Assembly (NCBI GenBank): GCA_963771295.1
Contig: CAVYTB010000005.1
Location: 1,054,001-1,118,000 of the forward strand
Direction of reading: 5' to 3'
Source of the DNA: Acidiferrum sp963771295
Lineage (GTDB): Bacteria; Acidobacteriota; Terriglobia; Acidiferrales; UBA7541
DNA: 64,000 bases
Part shown: piece after piece, positions 50,230 through 59,348 of the stretch
Position numbering within the stretch: the stretch's first letter is position 1
How the letters are laid out: every line of letters starts with the position of its first letter
Notes under the pieces: model-generated
Database searches by the model: none
What the model was told of the DNA's origin: nothing
The model's input: the letters and a program-made list of their open reading frames with translations, nothing else
Translations under genes and position numbers: made by a program

Positions 50230-50252
50230 ACTGACCGTCGGTCAGTTGTCAA
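50230..50252 (-). promoter_or_regulatory. TetR-type operator inside the MFS promoter
   Basis: ACTGACCG-T-CGGTCAGT (50230-50246) is a perfect palindrome around one base. On the minus strand TTGACA (50252-50247) directly precedes it as a -35 box, so the palindrome fills the spacer to the -10 box (about CAACAT/CATAGT). A bound repressor would block RNA polymerase. Confidence 0.7.
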
Positions 50253-50418
50253 GACAAAGATCAGACAGGACGTCGCGCTCAAACCACGCCGCCCATCGAG
50301 CACACCTGGATTCTGAGAAGTCCCCTCTAACCTCGCCGGTTTATGCTTTGGCCATCTGGGGATGAGCTGCTTCCACTGGGAAGGGCGCGACCGCCTAGAA
50401 TGTAAGTCAGCCCTGAAC

Positions 50419-52227
50419 ATGGTGAAATCTCGCACGAGCATCTGGATCGCAGCCTGGATTGTTTATCTAGGCGTGTACGTCATGGTGTCTCGATACCTGG
50501 GGCCCGGGCGGCCGCTGAATACGTTTGGCGATATTGCACAGTGCTGCGTGCCGTTGCTGGCCAATGCGGGCCTGCTGATCAACGCGGGCACGCCCCACTG
50601 GCGGCGAAACGTGTTCTGGATGCTGCTGGCGCTGAGCTGCACGATGTGGATGGTCGGGCAGTTCCAATGGACGTATCACGAAGTGTACCTGCAGCAGGAA
50701 GTGCCGGGCCTAAACGCCTGGGACATTATTTTTTTCCTGCGCGGGATTCCGCTGATTGCGGCGCTGACGCTGCGGCCTTACTTACGACGCGGGGAGTTGC
50801 GCATCGGTTTGGGTTACATGGATTTTACGTTGCTGCTGACGTGGTGGACGTTCCTGTATGTTTACGCGGTTTTGCCGTGGATGTACGCGACGCCGACGCT
50901 GGCGTACTACGACCGTAATTTCTCGATTTTGACGAACATCCAGTTTGTGGTGGTGATGGCGGGGTTCGCGGTTTTCTGGTGGAAAACGCGCGGGGCGTGG
51001 CGGATTGTATGCGCGCATTTGTTCGGGGCATCGATGTTGTACACGGTCGCATCGCTGTTGACCAACCGGGCGGTGACGCAAGGAACGTACTACACCGGAA
51101 GCTGGTATGACCTGCTGTTGATGACGGTATTTTTCTGGTATGCCCTGGCGGGCGCAATCGCATTTCAAAAGCGCAATGAATTGGACGGGCCGATGGAGTC
51201 GAGCCCGACGGCAGACACCGAAGTGGTATTGCGCGATAGCGTGTGGGCGACGCGATTCGCGATGGCGGCAGTTTTTTCGCTGCCGTTCTTTGCGTTGTAC
51301 GCGCAGTGGTTTGCGCACGACACACCTGCGGTGAAGGACTTCCGGGTAACGGTAAGTTTGATTGCGTCGTTGCCGCTGGCGCTGATGGTGTTCTTGCGAA
51401 CGCACCTGGCAGACGCGGATCGCGCGCGCTTGCTGGCGCAGTCGGAATCGTCGGTAGTGAATCTGCAACGCCTGCAAGCGCAAATGGTGCACTCGGAGAA
51501 ACTGGTATCGCTGGGACAACTGGCGGCGGGAGCGGCGCACGAAATCAACAATCCGCTGACGGCGATTCTGGGCTATTCCGATCTGCTGGCCGATGACCAG
51601 GGTTTGCCAGAACGGACGCGGATAACCGCGATAAAAATTCGAGACCAGGCGCGGCGCACCAAGAATCTGGTGCAGAATCTGTTGAGTTTTGCGCGGCAAG
51701 TTCCGGCAGAGCGAACGTTGCTGGACATCAACACGGTGGTGACGAATGCCGTGCAACTACGCGCGCTGGATCTGCACAATGGTGGATCGCGGATTGAGCA
51801 ACATCTGGAATCGGTACTGCCCGGCGTGCGCGGCGACAGCAATCAGTTGATGCAGGTATTTTTCAACATCATCAACAACGCGCTGGACGCCATGGCCGAG
51901 CAGGGCGGCGGCGTGTTGACGATCAAGACGCAACGCGATCGCGCCAATGTGGTGGTGCTGTTTTCCGATTCGGGACCCGGCATTCGCGAACCGCACCGCG
52001 TCTTCGACCCGTTTTACACCACAAAACCAGTGGGCAAGGGCACGGGCCTGGGATTGAGCATTTGTTACGGAATCGTGCAGGAACACGGCGGCAATATCCG
52101 CTGCTACAACGGGCAGACCGGAGGAGCGGTGTTTCGTGTGGAGTTGCCAGCAGTGCTGGCGGCGCTGCCCACGCGCGGAGGTTCGTCATCAGGTGCCACA
52201 CCGGTTCCATCGAGCCACCGGATTTAG
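50419..52227 (+). CDS. Membrane sensor histidine kinase
   Basis: A 602-residue kinase. Residues 1-270 are about seven hydrophobic segments (IWIAAWIVYLGVYVMVSRYL, VFWMLLALSCTMWMV, MDFTLLLTWWTFLYVYAVLPW, NIQFVVVMAGFAVFWWK, LLLMTVFFWYALAGAI) and two more at 295-350; no known sensor domain. The kinase core has the H-box AAGAAHEINNPLTAILGYSDLL, N-box NIINNALDAMAEQ, DSGPGI and GKGTGLGLSICYG. No response regulator lies next to it. The ATG at 50419 has no clear ribosome site. Confidence 0.88.
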   Translation: MVKSRTSIWIAAWIVYLGVYVMVSRYLGPGRPLNTFGDIAQCCVPLLANAGLLINAGTPHWRRNVFWMLLALSCTMWMVGQFQWTYHEVYLQQEVPGLNAWDIIFFLRGIPLIAALTLRPYLRRGELRIGLGYMDFTLLLTWWTFLYVYAVLPWMYATPTLAYYDRNFSILTNIQFVVVMAGFAVFWWKTRGAWRIVCAHLFGASMLYTVASLLTNRAVTQGTYYTGSWYDLLLMTVFFWYALAGAIAFQKRNELDGPMESSPTADTEVVLRDSVWATRFAMAAVFSLPFFALYAQWFAHDTPAVKDFRVTVSLIASLPLALMVFLRTHLADADRARLLAQSESSVVNLQRLQAQMVHSEKLVSLGQLAAGAAHEINNPLTAILGYSDLLADDQGLPERTRITAIKIRDQARRTKNLVQNLLSFARQVPAERTLLDINTVVTNAVQLRALDLHNGGSRIEQHLESVLPGVRGDSNQLMQVFFNIINNALDAMAEQGGGVLTIKTQRDRANVVVLFSDSGPGIREPHRVFDPFYTTKPVGKGTGLGLSICYGIVQEHGGNIRCYNGQTGGAVFRVELPAVLAALPTRGGSSSGATPVPSSHRI

Positions 52228-52322
52228 TTTCGTAGAATCCTCACTGATACTTGCGGCAGCGGCGTGCGTAGTTACTCATGATAGAGTTTTGCGGACGGGT
52301 GTGAGCGAAGCGAGCTGAATCC

Positions 52323-53117
52323 ATGCCAGAAATCGCGATCAAGACAGAAAAACTGACCAGGCGGTTCGGAGCGCTGACCGCAGTGGACGAGATGGACCTG
52401 CAGGTCGAGGCAGGACAATTCTTCGGATTTCTGGGACCGAACGGAGCGGGCAAATCGACCACCATCAAGATGCTGACGGGTTTGCTGGCGCCCACTTCGG
52501 GACGAATGGAATTGCTGGGCGTGGATTTCACGGCGCATCCGGTGGAAGTGAAGCGGCAGATTGGCGTGGTGCCAGAAGGAATGGGACTGTTCGAGCGGCT
52601 GACCGGCGTGGAATATTTGCGATTCGTGGGCAGGATGTACGGACTGGATCGCGGGACCACCGAGAAACGAGCGCAGGAATTGCTGGAGTTCATGCAACTG
52701 GCGGACCGCGAAAAAACGATGGTGGCTGACTATTCACATGGGATGCAGAAGAAACTGGCACTGGCCGCGGCGGTGATTCACGGGCCACGCATTCTGTTTT
52801 TGGATGAACCGTTTGAGGGAGTGGACGCGCTGGCCGCCGGAGCGTTGAAGGCGTTGCTGGGAAGGATGACGGAGCGCGGAGTAACAATTTTTCTGACGAC
52901 CCACGTGCTGGAAATTGTCGAAAGGCTGTGCAGCCACGTGGCCATCATTCACAAAGGAAAGCTGGTGGCGCAGGGATCACTGGAAGAACTGCGCGCGGGC
53001 GTGCCTGGAACGGAAGGCGAAGAAGGGCCAAAAACGCTGGAGCAGATTTTCCTGTCCATCGTCGGACAAAGCGGCGGAGAGCGAGCGAAGTTTGAGGAAC
53101 TGACGTGGCTGACGTAG
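52323..53117 (+). CDS. ABC transporter ATP-binding protein
   Basis: A 264-residue ATPase of the drug/lipid-type ABC-2 group. Walker A GPNGAGKST, Q-loop VVPEGMGLFE, signature degenerated to YSHGMQKKLALAAA, Walker B ILFLDEPFEGVDA, switch TTHVLE. It overlaps the permease gene by 13 nt. The signature lacks the usual SGGQ but SxGMxxK occurs in this subgroup. Substrate unknown. Confidence 0.9.
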   Translation: MPEIAIKTEKLTRRFGALTAVDEMDLQVEAGQFFGFLGPNGAGKSTTIKMLTGLLAPTSGRMELLGVDFTAHPVEVKRQIGVVPEGMGLFERLTGVEYLRFVGRMYGLDRGTTEKRAQELLEFMQLADREKTMVADYSHGMQKKLALAAAVIHGPRILFLDEPFEGVDALAAGALKALLGRMTERGVTIFLTTHVLEIVERLCSHVAIIHKGKLVAQGSLEELRAGVPGTEGEEGPKTLEQIFLSIVGQSGGERAKFEELTWLT

Positions 53118-54754
53118 CGCAAATGCCGAGTGTGTGGCAGCAAGTGAAGCTGATTGGCGGGTTGCGCTGGCACATCCTGCGAAACGGTTTGCGGCGAAAG
53201 AACAATCGCTGGGACCTGATCGGGATGATCTGGGCGGCGGTTTTCGGCGGAGCGCTAGTGTGTGGCACGTGCTTCGGATTTTACGCGGGCATGTACGAGT
53301 TTCTGATGAAAAACCGCCCGCAGTGGATCGCGCTGCTGTTCTGGGGACTGTTTGCGTGGTGGCAGATATTCCCGCTGTTCGCGGCGGGATTCGGAGCAAA
53401 TTTCGAATTCAAAACGTTGTTGCGATTCCCGATGAGCATGCGCGCGTTCTATCTGCTGGGAATGGGCTACGGGCTGGCGGACTTTGCGGCGGTGTCGTCA
53501 ATTGCGTGGATCCTGTCGATGCTGGTTGGGGCGCTTGCGGCCCGGGCCAGCGTTGTGCCGGTGCTGCTGCTGGTAAGCGCGCTGTTTGTGTTGTTGAACG
53601 TGACGATTGAGCGGTTGATCGGGTCATGGCTGGAAAAAATACTGGCGAAACGCAGGACGCGGGAGCTTTTCTTTGGGCTGTTCATATTGTCGATGGTGTC
53701 TCTAAATTTTCTTTCGCCCATTATGCGGAGGATGGGAGGCGCTCCCAATCCAAGATCCTTTGAGTTCGTGCGCTACTTATGGTGGACGCCGCCGTCGCTG
53801 GCAGGCGGCGGAGTGGCCGGAGCGGCGCATGGCGACTTGCGAACATTTCTGGTGGGCTTTGCGGGACTGCTGATCTGGATAGGAGTCACCAGCGGATTTC
53901 TGTGGAGCCGGTTTCGGGCGCAATACTTTGGCGAAGAGCTGGGCGAAAGCGGCGCGCCGAAAGCGGCGAAGAAAAGGGCGTGGCGCGCCGACGATTCGGG
54001 CGAGCTGCCGCGATTCATTTCGACGCCCGTAGCGGCCGTGATGGCGAAGGAGTTCCGGTATTTGACGCGGAATGGCTTTGCGTTCATCACATTCCTGCTG
54101 CCGCCGATCATGGTGATCTTCTTTTCGATGCAATTCGCGGGCAAGAACTCCGTTTTGAAGGAACATGGACTTTCGACGGAGATGTTTTTTCCGGCGCTGA
54201 TGGCCTACCTGATTTTGATTTTACTTTCGCCGGCGTACAATTCGTTTGCGTTTGAAGGCAAAGGGATTCAGACGTACTTCATGACGCCGGTGCGATTCCG
54301 CGATGTTCTTTTGGGGAAAAACTTGTTGCTAGCGGTGCTGGTGATTTTGGAATTGTCGATCTCGGTGGGGGTGATGATCTGGCGGGTGGGCTGGCCAAGC
54401 CCGGCGATGTTTGTGTCCACGGTGGCGGCGGTGGCGTTCGCGGTGGTGGGTCAACTATCGATTGCGAACTGGTCGTCGCTGATGTTCCCGAAGAAAATGG
54501 AAATCGGGAAAATGAAGGGACAGAGGAATTCGGGCGTGGCGGTGTGGATCGCGTTTGGCGCGCAGATAACCATCGGAGGAATCTGCGCGGTGATTTTGTT
54601 TGCGGGAAAGTGGACGGGGAATCCTTGGCTGCCGGCGATTGCGTTCGCGGGTTTGACCGCGGCGGCGGCGGGTGGGTATACGGCAGCGCTGGGGGCGATG
54701 GACCGGCTGGCGGAGAAGAAACGCGAGTTGCTGATCGAAACGCTGTGCCGGTAG
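53105..54754 (+). CDS. ABC-2-like transporter permease
   Basis: A 549-residue membrane protein with about 12 hydrophobic segments (WAAVFGGALVCGTCFGFYAGM, ALLFWGLFAWWQIFPLFAAGF, ISSIAWILSMLVGALAARA, FITFLLPPIMVIFFSMQF, LLLAVLVILELSISVGVMIW and others). A cytoplasmic stretch around residues 280-310 (ESGAPKAAKKRAWRADDSGEL) follows the central pair. It works with the ATPase encoded upstream (13-nt overlap). Export substrate unknown. Confidence 0.85.
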   Translation: MADVAQMPSVWQQVKLIGGLRWHILRNGLRRKNNRWDLIGMIWAAVFGGALVCGTCFGFYAGMYEFLMKNRPQWIALLFWGLFAWWQIFPLFAAGFGANFEFKTLLRFPMSMRAFYLLGMGYGLADFAAVSSIAWILSMLVGALAARASVVPVLLLVSALFVLLNVTIERLIGSWLEKILAKRRTRELFFGLFILSMVSLNFLSPIMRRMGGAPNPRSFEFVRYLWWTPPSLAGGGVAGAAHGDLRTFLVGFAGLLIWIGVTSGFLWSRFRAQYFGEELGESGAPKAAKKRAWRADDSGELPRFISTPVAAVMAKEFRYLTRNGFAFITFLLPPIMVIFFSMQFAGKNSVLKEHGLSTEMFFPALMAYLILILLSPAYNSFAFEGKGIQTYFMTPVRFRDVLLGKNLLLAVLVILELSISVGVMIWRVGWPSPAMFVSTVAAVAFAVVGQLSIANWSSLMFPKKMEIGKMKGQRNSGVAVWIAFGAQITIGGICAVILFAGKWTGNPWLPAIAFAGLTAAAAGGYTAALGAMDRLAEKKRELLIETLCR

Positions 54755-54832
54755 GAAGAAATCACCACAGAGGACACTGAGTTCACAGAGATCGGAAAAA
54801 CAATCGACTGCTTTTCAAAAGGAGGGAAGAAC

Positions 54833-57040
54833 GTGTTTCTTCGAACGATGGTTCTTACGAGCGCGATCGTGGCCTGCGCGATCTGCGCATTGGGACAAGA
54901 GAACAAAGCGAATCGGGATTCGCGGAGTGTGGAAGGGACAGTCGCTGTAAGCGGGTACGAACAGGCGCTGTCGGCGGGAATTGCGCGCAAACTGACGAAG
55001 TTCGGACCAAAGACAGACAACGTGGGAAACGTCTGGGTGACGGTCGGGACCGGGGCGCCGCACAGGCTGATCGTTGCGCCCATTGATGAGCCCGGGTACG
55101 TGGTGAGCGAGATTACCGCTGACGGTTATCTGCGAGTGCAGCGACTGCCGCAGGCGCCGCCGAACCCGTTGTTTGATGCGCTGCATTTTGCGCAGCCGGT
55201 TTGGGTGATGACGCGCGACGGCAAATATGTGAACGGAGTGTTTGCGGGCTTGAGCGTGCACCTGCAGCCGGGACGCCTGGATCCGCCGAAGATGAATCAC
55301 GTGGAAGAGTTGTATGTGGACATCGGCGCGAGCAGTGCAGCTGAAGTGCGAGCGGCGGGAGTGGATCTGTTGGACCCGATTGCGTTGCAGCGAAAGAGTT
55401 TTCCGGTGGGTGATTCTGGTGTAGCAGGTCCCGGGGCTGGGGAAGCGGCCGGAGTTAACGCTCTTTTGGGATTGTTAGGACAAGGCCGAGAGATCAAAGC
55501 CAAAGGGACTACGACAATCGCTTATGTGACTCAACAGTGGACTGGAGGCCGAGGGCTGAATCGTCTACTGACGGAAATTCATGCCGACGAAATGGTGTTT
55601 GTTGGGCGGGTGATTCCGCCACCCTCGGCGAATAAGGATGCGCCGTTGGAAGAACGGAAACCGGGCAGCGGAGTGGTGCTCGGCACGACGGCGGATTCCA
55701 AGAATGGCGCGGAGAGCCTGGCGGAGCGGCTGAAAGCGGTTGCCGAAAAAGAACAGATCCCGTTGCAGGTGATGAATGCAGCGGCGCCACGAATCGCGGG
55801 CTATGCGAAGAGCGCAACGTTGCCGGAAAACTTTGTGGAGTTGGGCGTGCCTGAACTTTGGCCAGTGACACCTGCGGAGACAGTGGCGCGGGGCGATGCG
55901 GCGCGATTGGAACGACTGCTGAGCGTGTACCTTGACGTCGTGAGTTCGCCAATCGCTACTGGGGTGGGTGGCAGCAGAGCAGCAAGTATTTCTGCAATTC
56001 GTGAGCTGACCGAGGCGTATGGAGCGAGTGGGCACGAGGCAGCGACGCGCGAGACGGTAAAGAAACTGCTGCCGAAATGGGCGCAGGACAAAGCAACGAC
56101 GGATGCGGCGGGAAATCTGGTGCTGCATGTCGGTGATGGAAAGAGAGACGAGAAGACGCCGCGGATTGCATTTGTCGCGCACATGGATGAAATTGGGTAC
56201 GAAGTGAAGAAGATCGAGGATGACGGGCGCTTGCAGGTGGAAGTTCTGGGAGGCGGATACCTGCAATATTTTCTGGGGCATGTGGTTCTGGTGCGTGCGA
56301 AGAAGGGACCGGTGGGCGGCGTGCTGGAACTGCCGAGCGGTTGGGACAAGCCGGGATTCGAATGGCCGAGCGGGCCGCGCTCGATGGATGAGCCGGCGCA
56401 CGTTTACGTGGGAACGCATTCCAAAGAAGAGACCGAGACGCTGGGGATTGTGAGCGGAGACTACGTGACGATCCCCAAGGAATACCGGCCACTGCTGGGG
56501 ACGCGAGCGAATGCGCGAAGTTTTGACGATCGCGTGGGATGCGCCGCGCTGATTGCCGCGGTGAACGCGATTGGACCGGAATTGAAAGGGCGCGACGTCA
56601 CGTTTGTGTGGTCGACGGAAGAGGAAGTGGGATTGAAGGGAGCGGCAGCGTTCGCGGAGCAAGCGGCCAACGAAGGGCGCGTGCCGGATTTTGTGTTTGC
56701 GATTGATACGTTTGTCAGTTCGGATTCGCCACTGGAGTCGAAGCGCTTCGGCGACGCGGAGATTGGAAAAGGATTCGTGGTGCGCGCGGTGGACAATTCG
56801 AACGTGGTGCCACGGGAATATGTGGATCGCGTGGTGACGCTGGCCAAGGGAAATGGCATTCCCGCGCAGTATGGCGTGACGGGGGGCGGAAATGACGGCG
56901 CGGTGTTTGTGCGATATGGGTCGGTGGACGTGGCGCTGGGCTGGCCGCTACGCTATTCGCATTCGCCGGGCGAAGTGATCGACACGAAGGACTTGGACGC
57001 GTTGAGCAAAATTGTGGAAGTGCTGGCGCGGAAGTGGTGA
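54833..57040 (+). CDS. Exported double-domain M42 peptidase
   Basis: A 735-residue protein, twice the M42 length (about 350), starting at a GTG with GGAGGG upstream; signal peptide VLTSAIVACAICALGQ. The C-terminal half (from about 380) is a full M42 aminopeptidase: VAHMDEIGYEVKKIEDDGRLQVE, RSFDDRVGCAALIAA, WSTEEEVGLKGA, FAIDTFVSSD, YSHSPGEVIDTKDLDAL supply all metal ligands and the catalytic Glu. The N-terminal half repeats the first part (VAPIDEPGYVVSEITADGYLRVQ) but the ligand His is Pro. It is probably a structural or regulatory copy. Confidence 0.85.
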   Translation: MFLRTMVLTSAIVACAICALGQENKANRDSRSVEGTVAVSGYEQALSAGIARKLTKFGPKTDNVGNVWVTVGTGAPHRLIVAPIDEPGYVVSEITADGYLRVQRLPQAPPNPLFDALHFAQPVWVMTRDGKYVNGVFAGLSVHLQPGRLDPPKMNHVEELYVDIGASSAAEVRAAGVDLLDPIALQRKSFPVGDSGVAGPGAGEAAGVNALLGLLGQGREIKAKGTTTIAYVTQQWTGGRGLNRLLTEIHADEMVFVGRVIPPPSANKDAPLEERKPGSGVVLGTTADSKNGAESLAERLKAVAEKEQIPLQVMNAAAPRIAGYAKSATLPENFVELGVPELWPVTPAETVARGDAARLERLLSVYLDVVSSPIATGVGGSRAASISAIRELTEAYGASGHEAATRETVKKLLPKWAQDKATTDAAGNLVLHVGDGKRDEKTPRIAFVAHMDEIGYEVKKIEDDGRLQVEVLGGGYLQYFLGHVVLVRAKKGPVGGVLELPSGWDKPGFEWPSGPRSMDEPAHVYVGTHSKEETETLGIVSGDYVTIPKEYRPLLGTRANARSFDDRVGCAALIAAVNAIGPELKGRDVTFVWSTEEEVGLKGAAAFAEQAANEGRVPDFVFAIDTFVSSDSPLESKRFGDAEIGKGFVVRAVDNSNVVPREYVDRVVTLAKGNGIPAQYGVTGGGNDGAVFVRYGSVDVALGWPLRYSHSPGEVIDTKDLDALSKIVEVLARKW

Positions 57041-57442
57041 AATCAGCCGTTCCAGCGTATGACAGCGAAGCGCACCCAATCCTGGCAAGACTCATCGAGC
57101 TGTTCGGTCGCCTTGATGCTAATGTTTATTGCACTTCAGCGGCCTACATCCAGTACAGAGAAACTACTGCGGATCATTGCCCGCACCGTCGAAAGTTCGC
57201 AAATTGGGGAGTCCCCCGGAAACCTAGTGGCAGTTGCATGCTAATAAGGTTGGGTGTAGGTTATCGGTCGGGCCGGGAGGTCAAGATTCGATTCCGCGCT
57301 GGATGAACCTGTTCCAAGAAGGGCAACTGAAGGCGGTAAGGTCGTCGGTCACGAAAGTACCGTAGTAGCTACCATTTCTCACGTGCATGCAAATCCGACC
57401 TGGAATGTACTCTAGCCCAATCTCAATGGGGAGGAAGTAGCC
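57041..57442. other. Intergenic stretch, no feature recognised
   Basis: In these 402 bp I see no convincing gene, repeat or terminator. GGGGAGGAAG near the end is the ribosome site of the GYD gene. Confidence 0.4.
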
Positions 57443-57733
57443 ATGGGACATTACGTTACGCTGATCCGATACACGCAGCAAGGCGCGGCGAAAATCAAGG
57501 AAAGCCCGGCGCGGCTGGACGCGGCCAGGAAAGCCGCCGAGGCCGCCGGCGGAAAGATTCACGCTTGGTACTTGACCATGGGAAAGTACGATGCCGTAAT
57601 TATCTCTGAGTTTCCCAACGACGAGGCGAGCGCGAAATTCATGCTGTCCACGGGATCAACGGGCAACGTCACCACGCAAACCCTGAAAGCCTTTACCGAA
57701 ACAGAATACCGCAAAATCGTCGCTTCTCTCTGA
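57443..57733 (+). CDS. GYD-domain protein
   Basis: A 96-residue ferredoxin-fold protein: YVTLIRYTQQGAAKIKESPARLDAARKAAEAAGGKIHAWYLTMGKYDAVIISEFPNDEASAKFML. The MGKYDAV block is the GYD motif (here KYD). Function unknown. GGGAGGAAG lies before the ATG. Confidence 0.9.
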   Translation: MGHYVTLIRYTQQGAAKIKESPARLDAARKAAEAAGGKIHAWYLTMGKYDAVIISEFPNDEASAKFMLSTGSTGNVTTQTLKAFTETEYRKIVASL

Positions 57734-57856
57734 GCGTACCGTAGCGAAAAGAGCGGTGCATACGTAATGAGTTTCAGTGACGCATCGGGGAAAACCATCT
57801 CCGACAGAGGAAAGTATTTGACCGTGTGGAAGGGGCACGCGGAAAGCCACTCGGAA

Positions 57857-58255
57857 TCATACTTTATTCATTTTCTCGAACCGAACCTTTCGGCGCTTTC
57901 GCGCTGACGAACGGTGCGCGGCGTTGCGAGTCACAAACTTGTGGGCCATGCCGAGCAAATCCTGCAACACATTGGAATTGACGCGAGAGAGGCGAACGAG
58001 CACCGCGTTATAGCCGGCGTAATGGTCCGTTACGTAGTAAACATCGGGGTCCGCAGCGAGCAGCTCAGCGCGAACATCGAAATCCACGCGAAGGACAAGC
58101 GAATCGGGTTCGGCAGAGCAATTAGCCGGGACACACGCCAGGAGTTTTCCATGGACCTTGAGTGCCGGGAACCCATACGCTGTGCTCTCCTCAACGCCGG
58201 GCAAAGCAAGTCCGATATTCCGTACGGTGTCGAAGTCGATTGTGGTTCTGGGCAT
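57857..58255 (-). CDS. MmcQ/YjbR family protein
   Basis: A 132-residue protein with the YjbR fold: TIDFDTVRNIGLALPGVEESTAYGFPALKVHGKLLACVPANCSAEPDSLVLRVDFDVRAELLAADPDVYYVTDHYAGYNAVLVRLSRVN. LPGVEES, YGFPA and HYAGYNAVLVRL are typical. Possibly DNA-binding by fold; no proven role. The ATG at 58255 is chosen over an in-frame ATG at 58309 because homologues start near DFDTV. Confidence 0.85.
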   Translation of the reverse strand: MPRTTIDFDTVRNIGLALPGVEESTAYGFPALKVHGKLLACVPANCSAEPDSLVLRVDFDVRAELLAADPDVYYVTDHYAGYNAVLVRLSRVNSNVLQDLLGMAHKFVTRNAAHRSSARKRRKVRFEKMNKV

Positions 58256-58527
58256 TGGTCGGAGCGATTTCTTAGAACTCACTGTTCTTCTTTGGCTCGC
58301 TATAGGCAACGAATATGTTCCGCAGTTGACGTGGCTGTGATTATCCCCAAGAGCCGGAACCCTTTCAAGGATAAGTCTTGATAGGACGAGTGACCGACAA
58401 ATGGCCTCGGCTCCAGACGTAGGATTCCGAGGATTCCGGAAGGTTATGTCGTTAATGCGGGAGTTATGATCTGTTTAAGTTGTAAGTTCCGGGTGGCGGA
58501 AGCAACTCGGGAGCGAGAAGCTAATGC

Positions 58528-59202
58528 GTGCGCATCAGGAGGCGGAACCTTAAAGACAAGTTCGTCATCGGTTTTTTCTCCTGTCTGTGCCTGCTGGTTG
58601 TGCTTGCCGTTTGGGCTCCGCTCCGCGCTCAGAGCGATACGAGCTACGGCATCAGTGAGGCGAAGAACGTCATGGTCCCGATGCGAGACGGAGTAAAGCT
58701 TGCCGCCGACATCTACCGCCCCACACAAAACGGTCAGCCCATTGACAACAAGTTTCCGGTGATTCTGATGCGAACGCCGTACAACAAGGACGATGACGCG
58801 CCGATTGTGAATTCCTTCGTGCCACACGGATACGTGGTCGTGCTTCAGGACGTACGTGGCCGCTACAAGTCGGAAGGGCATTGGTATCCGGTCATCGATG
58901 ATCCGAATGACGGATTTGATACCTCCAAATGGATTGGGTCGCAGGCGTGGTGCCATGGTGGCATCGGTACGATCTTTTGGACAGTTGCCTTCGGAAACAA
59001 GCGGCCAAGATTTCAAAAATCACGCGGCAGTTCCGTTCGTCCTGGCGCCTGGCGGCTGCAGCGACGATGGGTTCGGCCGAGGAACGTAGATGCCGTCTTT
59101 CCGACTGGCGGCTCCTCATTTGTACCGACACTGGGAAGAATCGGAGATCCACCACGCACTGCTTTTGACTATCCGCGCGACGTGACAACGAATAATTGTT
59201 AG
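58528..59202 (+). pseudogene. Truncated CocE/NonD-type serine hydrolase
   Basis: The first 140 residues are a normal exported X-Pro dipeptidyl-peptidase S15-type protein: signal peptide (FFSCLCLLVVLAVWAPLRAQ), NVMVPMRDGVKLAADIYRP, FPVILMRTPYNKDD, VVLQDVRGRYKSEGHWYPVIDDPNDGFDTSKWIGSQAWCHG. There the expected GxSYxG nucleophile region is lost; about 80 residues of unrelated translation follow. Full proteins have about 600 residues. Later fragments in another frame (RLSDWRLLICTDTG) may be scrambled 3' parts. It cannot be active. Confidence 0.75.
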
Positions 59203-59348
59203 AGCAGCAGGTTTTGCCGTGGGTCCGAATTCGTTATACTCTGTGGCGCTGTCCACGCACCACCTGCCCAGGTTGTCCCGCTTTGGTGAGGTGGACTGGA
59301 CCCGGGGTGCGGGACAACGCTTCCATAGAGTTGGATAGAGCGAAACCA

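Noticed and set aside
57034..57306. Plus-strand frame of 90 codons after the M42 gene
   Set aside because: No ribosome site, no recognisable protein pattern.
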